Under the pieces are notes generated by a model, which worked only from the letters and a program-made list of their open reading frames with translations, was not told where the DNA came from and made no database searches. From positions 1 to 10,204 of the forward strand of contig CAYYNB010000197.1 in assembly GCA_964472565.1 (NCBI GenBank): 10,204 nt of DNA, written 5' to 3'. The number at the start of each line of letters is the position of its first letter. The stretch's first letter is position 1. The stretch is from DATAMF01 sp964472565 (lineage in GTDB: Bacteria; Chloroflexota; Anaerolineae; Aggregatilineales; Aggregatilineaceae). Made by a program: the position numbers and the translations under genes. Below, one piece after another: positions 1 to 6,340 of the stretch.

Positions 1-614
1 GGCAGCTTGTCCCGCATATCGACCATATACCCGGCGGCGGTCGGGCGTCCCGCCCACAACCCTTGTTCCTCCCGCAGTGACCGGCAGCGCACCAAACGCC
101 CTTTGATATGATATTCGAGGTGATCCGCTGCGGCCTGCGCCCGCTCGCGGAACATGGCGATGTGATAGCGTCCTTGCAGGGGGTGAGCGAAGTCATAGAG
201 CATGGTCGGCGTGAGCACCTTCACATCGTTGCGTTTGCAGGCGTCGATGAAGATGTTGGTCTGGATCTGGGTCACGTCACGGAAGAAGCGGTCTACTTCC
301 TGGGACGCGACCGTGCCGATCTCACCACTTTCGATCAGGTCGAAGAGATGCGACATGCCGGGGCGTTCGCGGATTTTCAACTGCCCGCTGAACCCGGCAT
401 CCATGTCGATCATGAGCACCTGTTCGCGCATCCAACCGGTGCGTTCCAGGTATTCGACCATGTCCACCGTTTGCAGTGTCGTCGAGACATTGCCGACCTG
501 CGCCTCAGAGGACTGGCGATAGTACACCGCCACTGGACGATCTACCGGCGGCGGATCGATCTGGTACGAATTCTTCGGCGGCGGTTCAGGGCGTTTGTAT
601 TTCCTCAAGGTCAT
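1..614 (-). CDS. Serine recombinase (large resolvase/integrase type), C-terminus beyond left edge
   Basis: Reading the minus strand from the ATG at 614 gives 204 codons without a stop, running off the left edge. After a proline-rich 27-residue N-terminal extension comes the serine-recombinase signature 'VAVYYRQSSEAQ', with Ser35 the expected nucleophile that attacks DNA through a 5'-phosphoserine link. Further family landmarks are 'GFSG' (residues 74-77), 'IRERPGM' (81-87, catalytic-site arginines) and 'DRFFRD' (108-113). The end of the visible part, 'GLWAGRPTAAGYMVD', resembles the 'G.w.g..p.GY' start of the Recombinase domain of large serine integrases, so I favour that class over a small resolvase. 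The start is supported by AAGGA (623-627) 8 bases upstream. It is the third gene of a small minus-strand cassette after two 70-codon genes, 90 bases from the nearer one. The family is clear; whether it is a phage-type integrase or a transposon resolvase cannot be decided without the C-terminus. Confidence 0.9.
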   Translation of the reverse strand, partial: MTLRKYKRPEPPPKNSYQIDPPPVDRPVAVYYRQSSEAQVGNVSTTLQTVDMVEYLERTGWMREQVLMIDMDAGFSGQLKIRERPGMSHLFDLIESGEIGTVASQEVDRFFRDVTQIQTNIFIDACKRNDVKVLTPTMLYDFAHPLQGRYHIAMFRERAQAAADHLEYHIKGRLVRCRSLREEQGLWAGRPTAAGYMVDMRDKL

Positions 615-704
615 GGTATTGTTCCTTTTTCCTCTTATTCCAACAAAAACGCCCTGCTCGGCGAGTGGCTACGCAAAAGCAAGGCGCGCATGGTAGAATG
701 CACC

Positions 705-917
705 TCAGCCCTGCCGAGTGCGTGTTTCACTCGCCGGGTCAGGCAGGTCGTTGTGTCCCCACACAGCGTCCTGCCGTTCACAATCTGAAGTGTACTCTTC
801 GGACTCCAATTGTGCAAGCACGCGAAGAACGGTGCGGTAGGCGGTCAGCAGGTCAATGCCTTCGGTCTGTTTCATCGGTTCCTCCGGTTGTTCGATGGGG
901 TCCTGGTCAGGCTGCAT
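705..917 (-). CDS. Small acidic hypothetical protein (70 aa) in recombinase cassette
   Basis: A 70-residue protein that I do not recognise. The N-terminal 20 residues are acidic and rich in Pro, Gln and Glu. A probable helix follows ('DLLTAYRTVLRVLAQLESEE'), then a polar C-terminus that looks disordered. No membrane segment or metal motif is seen. The ATG at 917 is preferred because GAGG (927-930) lies 9 bases upstream. In-frame starts at 926 and 944 are possible, but 926 directly abuts that GAGG. The start overlaps the stop of the preceding ribbon-helix-helix-like gene by 11 bases, which suggests translational coupling. The serine recombinase starts 90 bases downstream. A role as recombination directionality factor or other recombinase accessory is only a guess from position. 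Confidence 0.6.
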   Translation of the reverse strand: MQPDQDPIEQPEEPMKQTEGIDLLTAYRTVLRVLAQLESEEYTSDCERQDAVWGHNDLPDPASETRTRQG

Positions 918-1119
918 CAGCACCATCCTCGGCTCGTCGGGCATTGAACTGCGCGGCGGCTTGCAGCAGGTAGTGGCGTGCCACCTGCGAAGCGGACAGA
1001 TCTAACTGCCGGGCAAACTCGAAGATAGCGGCTTGCTCCTCCGCTGTGCAGCGAAAAGCGAACACCTCAGTACGGATCGGTTGTTTGGTTGGAATGGTCA
1101 GCGTTTGCTGGGTATGCAT
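907..1119 (-). CDS. Ribbon-helix-helix-like small DNA-binding protein (70 aa)
   Basis: The product has a disordered 14-residue start and then a strand-helix-helix pattern typical of ribbon-helix-helix proteins: a beta strand with alternating residues 'IRTEVFAFR' (15-23), helix 1 'TAEEQAAIFEFARQLD' (25-40), and helix 2 beginning 'LSASQVARHYLLQAA' (41-55). The sequence also resembles the short MobC/CopG-like proteins of mobile elements. Such proteins dimerise and bind DNA through the paired strands, acting as autoregulators or relaxosome/recombination accessories. The ATG at 1119 is preceded by AAGGAG (1130-1135) with 10-base spacing. A GTG at 1152 would extend the frame upstream, but that Shine-Dalgarno would then lie inside the gene, so I reject it. 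It is the first gene of the cassette, overlaps the next gene by 11 bases, and is the natural candidate to control the recombinase. Fold assignment is by eye; no target site is known. Confidence 0.7.
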   Translation of the reverse strand: MHTQQTLTIPTKQPIRTEVFAFRCTAEEQAAIFEFARQLDLSASQVARHYLLQAAAQFNARRAEDGADAA

Positions 1120-1154
1120 CGTGCATCTGCTCCTTGTTTGAACGATACACACTC

Positions 1155-1160
1155 ATCATA
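1155..1160 (-). promoter_or_regulatory. Possible -10 box for the recombinase cassette
   Basis: TATGAT on the minus strand matches the TATAAT consensus at five of six positions. It sits about 35 bases before the ATG at 1119, which would give a short leader containing the AAGGAG ribosome binding site. I see no convincing -35 box 16-18 bases upstream, so this is a weak call supported mainly by position. Confidence 0.3.
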
Positions 1161-1462
1161 TCAAATCAGGCCGTTGGAAAGGCTGTAGGATTACGGTTTT
1201 TGGCAGGGAGATTTACGGGTTTGACGAGCAAAGTTACATATTGACTTTTCTGGCGATATCTGCTCAACACGGCCACAGGGGAACACACATAAATCGAGGG
1301 AATTCCGGCAGGCAACAAAGCAAGCACAGAAGTGACATTCGGAGAAAAGACATTTTTTCGGAAAATCAGATGAGCGGCGAAAACCCGCTCGTTTTGCTTT
1401 TGATAGCTGAGCTACATATGCGCATCGATCAGTGATCATGTCTATACGATCAAAACACTATT
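1161..1462. other. Intergenic boundary between recombinase cassette and RHS locus
   Basis: About 300 bases without a convincing gene. The open frames here (64 codons on plus, 82 on minus) have no recognisable motif and an implausible amino-acid mix. The stretch contains a GC-rich hairpin (listed separately) and several A/T runs. If the recombinase integrated its element nearby, an attachment site could lie here, but I found no repeat core or tRNA-like sequence to support one. Confidence 0.5.
1372..1401. terminator. Hairpin, possible terminator between the two transcription units
   Basis: GAGCGG (1372-1377) pairs with CCGCTC (1385-1390) around a 7-base loop. On the plus strand it is followed by GTTTTGCTTTT, a terminator-like tract, although no plus-strand gene precedes it. 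On the minus strand it lies about 70 bases after the WD40 gene stop and is followed only by a broken T-tract (ATCTGATTTTCC). It could end the RHS-locus transcript, weakly, or act in both directions. Confidence 0.4.
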
Positions 1463-3538
1463 TCATGATCCCCAGACTCGTACTGTACCATCGTAATGCG
1501 CGCTGATAAACTGGCTGCCATCCGAATTCAATGCGGACGAAACCACCCCTTCAACAATGGCTAATTCTTCCCATGTCTCTGCATCCCAAACAAGTATCTC
1601 TTGGCCAACACTACCTATCAACCTCTGACCGTCAGAGCTCCAAAAAAGTAGAGATATGGGTTGTCTGTACCGTCGAGAAGTAAATACCAGATCACCAGTT
1701 ATGAGATCCCAGATCTGTAGCTCATTCGGTGATGATACCCCGCTTGCCAACATGTTTCTGTCGGGTCGCCACGCTATAGTAGATACAGGCCCACCATTAG
1801 GATCTACCAGTTGGATCAGAAGGCGCTCAGTAGGTGCCTCCCATATCTGGATAGTATCCGAATATCCCCTAACAGCTAGTTTGCTTCCATTGACACTCCA
1901 GACTACTGAAATATCTTTAGTAGGAGGTTCTTCCAGGATAGTAATCGTCTGCCCAGTGTTGGTATCCCAAATCAAAACCGGGGAACTTGTCGAAATGCCT
2001 GTCTCGCTAGTTTGGACATTCCAAGTAGCCAGATATTGATTATCTGGACTCCAGGCAGACTGTCTCGATGAAAGTGGTGTATCTGCCGAATATGCCAGGA
2101 AACTAATCAAGAGTCGCCCTGTGCTAGCTTCCCAAATATGTATTGTCCCGTCATTGTGGGCAGTCGCTATTTTGCTTTTGTCCCAGGTCCATGCAGCCCA
2201 AAGCAGATGATTTGCTTGAATGATGCTGAGAAGGCTGTTAGTTGCTACATCAAGAATTAGCAAACGGCCTTGTTTTTCTTGATTGGCCGCCAGCTTCATC
2301 ATATCAGGACTCCAAAATAACCGGTCAAACCCTGAATACTCTTGAAACACATCTTGAAATTCCCCTGATACTAGATCCCAAATGCGTACTACACCAGTTG
2401 AGTTAGTTACAATAATTTGGTTTTCACTCGGGCCCCAGGCTATCGACTTTAGATCTCCCATGTGTCCATTATAGGACGATACTATCTGCCCTTGATCAAC
2501 ATTCCATATTTTGATTTCATCCCTCACACTAACGCTTGCCAGTTTCTCTCTATTTGGTTGCCAATCGATATAGGATATTTCTGCACTTTCATGGAACGAA
2601 GTTTTGATTTTCCATGGACTTGCACTCCATATGGCAACCTCACCATCCAACTTAGCCATTGCCAACATGGAACCATCCGGGCTCCAATTCACGGCGGTGA
2701 CTAAATCGCCGCCATTATCTGCCAGTTCAGTTGAGAGATTTCCTGTTGTCACTTCCCAGATTCGGACCACTTGGTCCCCATCCGCACTAGCCAGCATTTT
2801 TCCATCCGGACTCCATGCAAGCGAGCGTATAACTGCGGTGTGTGGCTGAAACGTGATGAGTGGCTGCCCCGACGCGACATCCCAGAGTTGTACGAGACTT
2901 TCAGTTTCAAATCCTGGGAGAGGATGATTTCCGAGCACGACAGCGACCTTGCTGCCATCGGGACTCCATATAACGCTTGAGCGAGAGTAGGTTTTGAAGT
3001 TCTCGAATATAGGATCGTCGAGTTTCATTATAAGCTTACCAGTTGTGGCATCCCAGAGTTTCACCGTTGAATCACTTTCGGCGGTGGCTATATAGTCCCC
3101 ATTTGGACTCCAAGCCAAATCAAGTGCAGCATAGGTTTGAAATGCTACAATAGTCTGTTTTGTAAATGTGTCCCACACTCGGACGATTGCACTATCCCAA
3201 CTGAGAGCAGCAAGTCTATTGTTATCTGAACTCCATGTAATGGAACCAATATCTCCCCGCTCCCCCAAATACGCTATATCGTCGAGAGTGTCAGTATAAA
3301 TCCACACGCCAAGACTTCCCCCCACCGCCAATGCCTGACCATCGGGTCGCCAAGATATACATGTCACTGAGCCTCGACCGAGACGCAGAAGCTCCCGATA
3401 TATCGGGATCTGTTTAGAAAGATGCGCGGTAAATGACTGGTATACTACGCTATCCTCAGTTGCCCAGTTAACGTCAGTGAATAACAGCATTATGCATAAT
3501 GATATAAATATAACGTTCTTTATATTATTGACCGCCAT
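1463..3538 (-). CDS. Secreted WD40-repeat protein, about 15 repeats (691 aa)
   Basis: The product starts with a signal peptide (residues 1-20: 'NNIK', hydrophobic 'VIFISLCIMLLF', likely cleavage after 'VNWA'), so it should act outside the cytoplasmic membrane. The rest is a chain of about 15 WD40 repeats. Each has a 'WSPDG..LA' core and a 'V.IWD..TG' end, for example 'IRSLAWSPDGKMLASADG' and 'VQLWDVASGQPL'. Fifteen repeats would fit two propellers (7+7 or 7+8 blades). No enzymatic domain is visible, so a scaffold or binding role is likely. The ATG at 3538 is chosen because GGGAGG (3548-3553) lies 9 bases upstream and because it exposes the signal peptide directly; an in-frame TTG at 3634 inside the previous gene has neither advantage. 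The gene follows the orphan RHS-protease gene by 52 bases on the same strand, ends the locus, and looks AT-richer than the RHS cores. It may be a partner or protective factor for that module, which is inference only. Confidence 0.88.
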   Translation of the reverse strand: MAVNNIKNVIFISLCIMLLFTDVNWATEDSVVYQSFTAHLSKQIPIYRELLRLGRGSVTCISWRPDGQALAVGGSLGVWIYTDTLDDIAYLGERGDIGSITWSSDNNRLAALSWDSAIVRVWDTFTKQTIVAFQTYAALDLAWSPNGDYIATAESDSTVKLWDATTGKLIMKLDDPIFENFKTYSRSSVIWSPDGSKVAVVLGNHPLPGFETESLVQLWDVASGQPLITFQPHTAVIRSLAWSPDGKMLASADGDQVVRIWEVTTGNLSTELADNGGDLVTAVNWSPDGSMLAMAKLDGEVAIWSASPWKIKTSFHESAEISYIDWQPNREKLASVSVRDEIKIWNVDQGQIVSSYNGHMGDLKSIAWGPSENQIIVTNSTGVVRIWDLVSGEFQDVFQEYSGFDRLFWSPDMMKLAANQEKQGRLLILDVATNSLLSIIQANHLLWAAWTWDKSKIATAHNDGTIHIWEASTGRLLISFLAYSADTPLSSRQSAWSPDNQYLATWNVQTSETGISTSSPVLIWDTNTGQTITILEEPPTKDISVVWSVNGSKLAVRGYSDTIQIWEAPTERLLIQLVDPNGGPVSTIAWRPDRNMLASGVSSPNELQIWDLITGDLVFTSRRYRQPISLLFWSSDGQRLIGSVGQEILVWDAETWEELAIVEGVVSSALNSDGSQFISAHYDGTVRVWGS

Positions 3539-3547
3539 CCTATTATT

Positions 3548-3553
3548 CCTCCC
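3548..3553 (-). promoter_or_regulatory. Strong ribosome binding site deciding the WD40 gene start
   Basis: GGGAGG on the minus strand ends 9 bases before the ATG at 3538. It is among the best Shine-Dalgarno matches in the window. It argues for independent initiation of the WD40 gene just after the orphan RHS stop, rather than at upstream in-frame codons (3568, 3634). Confidence 0.7.
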
Positions 3554-3572
3554 ATCACTGGTGACCATATAG

Positions 3573-3595
3573 AATAGGTTCTGCTGGAACCTATT
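3573..3595 (-). promoter_or_regulatory. Perfect 9-bp hairpin over the orphan RHS stop codon
   Basis: AATAGGTTC and GAACCTATT form a perfect 9-bp inverted repeat with a 5-base loop (3582-3586). The 5' arm on the minus strand includes the TAG stop (3591-3593) of the orphan RHS gene. No T-run follows, so it is not a standard intrinsic terminator. It lies 19 bases upstream of the ribosome binding site of the WD40 gene and could modulate readthrough, mRNA stability or expression of that gene. Confidence 0.45.
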
Positions 3596-5525
3596 TTGAG
3601 TATTCCACCCATGGCCCACTGCCTTCTCTCTCAATTATTCCTACAATTGTCCCGTTGACTACAATTGGACTTCCCGACTCGCCAGGACGAACACTATCTT
3701 CGGATTCGAAAACTATGAACCCAAAAATATGGGAGTCTTCTTCGATAGTAATAGTACCCAAATCAAATTGCGGGGTAGGCGAATTAACGTCATGTCGAAC
3801 GAGGCTAGCGCTGTAGCTATCACACTCCGTCATAATCTCTTGAGGGTTGCGGCGGAGCGGGGCTTCCTGCAAAGCCAGGTTTCCCATTTGATTTCCTATG
3901 CAAAATAGGCTCTGGCCCCCATAGCTATAATCTTTTACAACCACATCCCAAGGGATGAAACGATCTCCAGTTTCAGTGGCGGCCCAAGCATCCGCTGTCT
4001 GTCCAATTGCCATAAATGTTGCGCTTGGGCGTAAGGCCCAGTGATTATGTGTTAGGAAACAGTTTGAACCAATTCCGGTAAAATTCCCTACATAAGTACC
4101 TACAGAAGCTTCGCTATATGTCTCTCCGTTAAGGATTTGCTCACGCGTTCCTTCAAAGAGATAAATACGGACAACCGAATTCAAGATTCTACGATCAATC
4201 GATTGGTCCGTCATACAATCGCTTATACACATCGAACGCTCACCCAATTCACATGCAGCTACACAAGCCCAGTATTGAACGAAGGGAAAACCAAGCAATG
4301 GCAGGCAACAATCTTTACAACTTTCCTCTTCTTGCCGTGTACAGCTATCCCACTGCCCTGGTTTCTCCATCAACATCCCGCTTGGATCAACTCTGTTTGT
4401 CGGATTCCACTGAGTGTATCCATAGCGGTTCAGCGACATAGCTTGCTGCATCACACCTTCCACCGGGTCGAGGTTAGGGAACACACCCAACGCCGGGCTG
4501 TAGTACCGCGCACGGAGGTACACCAGCCCATTGGCATCGGTCGGTTCACCCGTGAACGCGAACGGCAAACCAAAGGTCCCTTGACCCCCAAACGGCACGC
4601 CATACGGCCCATAATTCTGCGCCGCTTGCACCGCCAGATTATCATCCACTTCCATGCGCACGCTGTTCAACCCATCCTGTACAATCCCACTCCAATTTCC
4701 AAGACCATTCTGATAGGCGAGGATGCCGCGTGGACCATACACGAAGCGGGACGTATTTCCGCCAGTAGTCTGTGCCAGCACATTGACCAACCCCGGCTGT
4801 ACATCGAGCAAGTACTGTGTGACGATACTGCTCACCGTCTGTGAGACGCGGCTCCCCATTCCATCATACGCATACTGGTAAGCGGTATTGTTGACGGAAA
4901 GCAGGCGATCGGCGCGGTCCCAGGCATAGGTGTTTACGCCGTCGCTGGTGAGGTTTCCGTTGTTGTCATAGGTGAAGCCCTGGTTGGAAATCTGGTTGGC
5001 GGCATTATAGGTGTGGCTGGTGACAGTTGGTGTGCCGCCGTCCAGCGCCACCGCCTCCGACAGCCGGTTGCCCGCGAGATCATAGGTGTACTGGTAGCGG
5101 CGCAGCAAGTCGGCGTCGGGCGCGTCCAGGTCAGACGCCGGGTTGTACCGCGCTTCCTGCAAACGGGACAACGCGTCGTAGGTGTAGCGGATGAAGGCCG
5201 TGTTCGGCGTCACCAACTGCCTGAAGCGCAGTGTGTAGTCGGTTGAAGCCAGGTTTTTCTCATGCCGGTGGCGGATTTCCAGCAGATGCGGTCCCATGCT
5301 CGCCAGGGGAATGTCAATCGCCCGCTCACCGGTGGCTGAAGCGTAACCGTCGAACGACTGCCAGAAAGAGTGATTGACGTACACATCAAAGAGACCGTGA
5401 TCAGGCCCGGTGCCAACGGTCAGGGTGGCCGTGTCGCCGAAGAACATCAGGGAAAGCGCTGCGCTGAAGCTGGACGAGACATTGTAAGGCGCGCTGTCCG
5501 TCCACGCGCCGTATAATTCTATCAT
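3591..5525 (-). CDS. Orphan RHS core module with serine-protease C-terminal tip (644 aa)
   Basis: This is a headless RHS protein with no signal peptide, propeller or long YD array. Residues 5-104 are a beta-sandwich segment ('GAWTDSAPYNVSSSF' to 'LRFRQLV'). Residues 108-380 are YD repeats and the RHS core, including 'YLRARYYSPALGVFPNLDP' and 'VDPSG' (Asp380). The C-terminal tip is unrelated to that of the upstream RHS protein. It has eight cysteines (about 385-440), then a trypsin-like protease domain with 'FLTHNHW' (probable catalytic His495, aligning with 'TNNHV' of HtrA-type enzymes) and 'RPGESGSPIVV' (probable Ser617). The acid residue is uncertain (Asp527 or Asp532). RHS shells encapsulate such tips, which act as secreted toxins or processing peptidases. 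The start is ATG 5525, overlapping the TGA of the upstream gene as ATGA; an in-frame TTG at 5573 inside that gene is less likely. It may be a silent donor for tip exchange or may be expressed by translational coupling. Confidence 0.88.
   Translation of the reverse strand: MIELYGAWTDSAPYNVSSSFSAALSLMFFGDTATLTVGTGPDHGLFDVYVNHSFWQSFDGYASATGERAIDIPLASMGPHLLEIRHRHEKNLASTDYTLRFRQLVTPNTAFIRYTYDALSRLQEARYNPASDLDAPDADLLRRYQYTYDLAGNRLSEAVALDGGTPTVTSHTYNAANQISNQGFTYDNNGNLTSDGVNTYAWDRADRLLSVNNTAYQYAYDGMGSRVSQTVSSIVTQYLLDVQPGLVNVLAQTTGGNTSRFVYGPRGILAYQNGLGNWSGIVQDGLNSVRMEVDDNLAVQAAQNYGPYGVPFGGQGTFGLPFAFTGEPTDANGLVYLRARYYSPALGVFPNLDPVEGVMQQAMSLNRYGYTQWNPTNRVDPSGMLMEKPGQWDSCTRQEEESCKDCCLPLLGFPFVQYWACVAACELGERSMCISDCMTDQSIDRRILNSVVRIYLFEGTREQILNGETYSEASVGTYVGNFTGIGSNCFLTHNHWALRPSATFMAIGQTADAWAATETGDRFIPWDVVVKDYSYGGQSLFCIGNQMGNLALQEAPLRRNPQEIMTECDSYSASLVRHDVNSPTPQFDLGTITIEEDSHIFGFIVFESEDSVRPGESGSPIVVNGTIVGIIEREGSGPWVEYSK
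4468..5512 (-). repeat. Direct repeat copy A: beta-sandwich plus RHS core
   Basis: This is a long direct repeat of 7284-8352, in the same orientation. It starts within a few codons of the orphan gene start and ends shortly before the DPSG motif. Identity is uneven. Positions 4745-4853 differ from 7561-7669 at only 4 of 109 bases by my count. Nearby 5071-5130 differs at about 10 of 60, and 4971-5064 is not alignable. Copy A is 24 bases shorter, entirely because of that patch. Confidence 0.9.
5522..5525 (-). promoter_or_regulatory. ATGA stop/start overlap coupling two genes
   Basis: The TGA of the membrane-anchored gene (5524-5522) and the ATG of the orphan RHS module (5525-5523) share two bases. 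No good Shine-Dalgarno sits before the ATG, so translation of the orphan would depend on termination-reinitiation from the upstream gene. Confidence 0.6.
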
Positions 5526-6202
5526 CCGGGCGGAATTTGCTGATATTCTTTTACTGACGTAAATCCTAACCAAGTTACTTCGTCCTCAAAATGACGCTTA
5601 GCTCTAATTAATTCCAGTAGATATGGGCGATATTTACCGTCAACTATAATAATATCCATTACTGGCGAGGAATATTCTACTTGTCCATATCCGGTTATTT
5701 GCACTATGACCTGAGGTTGATTGGAGAACGTCAATAATAAAGCAACTGTGTCAGGACCACTGGCTCGACTTCGAAAAACTTGCTCTGGAACATATCCGGC
5801 ATCGAGCAGGTTCCCAAGAGAAGTAATTGAACCATTTCCGTGAGTCGAGAGAGTAATCTGCTGTAGGTATTCTAGACGGGGATCCTGCAATTCGAGAGTG
5901 ATAAATATTCGAATGCTTTTTCCCTTCGCCTCTATCCAGAATTCATTATCGCTTATTATCTGGTTATCCGGCACCGACGATGCGGCAATCTTTAATGCCT
6001 GTTCAAACGTTGTTTTGCCAGGGGTAATGCCAATTACGCAGGGTAGGGAACAACCTGGCGGATTAAAGGAGAGTACCTGGTTGCCCGGAGCTTCAGTCTC
6101 AGGTTTTGCTAGTAAAAGATTAATGATCCAAACTACCAGGACAATACTGCCTACAATGAGGAATCCAAAGGCTAAAATACGTTTACGTTTTTTGATAACC
6201 AT
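5522..6202 (-). CDS. Membrane-anchored hypothetical protein between the two RHS genes (226 aa)
   Basis: A basic N-terminus ('KKRKR', residues 4-8) precedes one strongly hydrophobic segment ('ILAFGFLIVGSIVLVVWIIN', 9-28), so the protein should be anchored with its remaining 195 residues outside the membrane. That domain opens with 'PGCSLPCVIGITPGKTTFEQAL' (residues 49-70), where Cys51 and Cys55 probably form a disulfide. The rest is an alternating alpha/beta pattern without catalytic motifs. I recall small Chloroflexota proteins with a similar 'C-x2-P-C-x2-GI-x-PG' opening but know no function. ATG 6202 has GGAG 5 bases upstream. The gene lies 138 bases after the RHS protein with the cell-wall-hydrolase-like tip, the usual slot for an immunity gene, and an extracytoplasmic location would suit protection against a wall-cutting toxin. 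Its stop overlaps the next start (ATGA). The immunity role is inference; a general lineage lipoprotein-like family is the alternative. Confidence 0.8.
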   Translation of the reverse strand: MVIKKRKRILAFGFLIVGSIVLVVWIINLLLAKPETEAPGNQVLSFNPPGCSLPCVIGITPGKTTFEQALKIAASSVPDNQIISDNEFWIEAKGKSIRIFITLELQDPRLEYLQQITLSTHGNGSITSLGNLLDAGYVPEQVFRSRASGPDTVALLLTFSNQPQVIVQITGYGQVEYSSPVMDIIIVDGKYRPYLLELIRAKRHFEDEVTWLGFTSVKEYQQIPPG

Positions 6203-6340
6203 ACTATCTCCAACAGAAAGTAAGCCCGGATACTGCGGGAAGTACGATCAAGCAGACCTCAGCTCTAGTTACCTACATCGCGTCATTCTGTGGATATTAA
6301 TTACACCTAACAGCAAATCGAATGCCTGTGCCGACGATTC

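Noticed and set aside
108..788. Plus-strand open frames at 108-788, 202-522 and 476-973
   Set aside because: They are antisense to the serine recombinase and the small cassette genes, whose minus-strand products have clear motifs and ribosome binding sites.
1191..1439. 82-codon minus frame and 64-codon plus frame (1241-1435) in the intergenic region
   Set aside because: Neither has a recognisable motif. The minus product is rich in Cys and Arg in the way of a random frame, and they overlap each other.
1120..1462. Search for a tRNA gene or attachment core near the recombinase cassette
   Set aside because: No cloverleaf-like pairing or duplicated core sequence could be seen; the true site may lie outside the window.
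3539..3634. TTG start at 3634 for the WD40 gene
   Set aside because: It would put 32 extra residues before the signal peptide and overlap the orphan gene. The ATG at 3538 has a strong Shine-Dalgarno.
4137..4844. Plus-strand open frame of 235 codons
   Set aside because: It lies opposite the orphan RHS core and tip. It has no plausible ribosome binding context or domain.
5526..5573. TTG start at 5573 for the orphan RHS gene
   Set aside because: It lies inside the upstream gene and homology to RHS begins only after 5512. The ATG overlapping the TGA at 5522-5525 is the simpler start.
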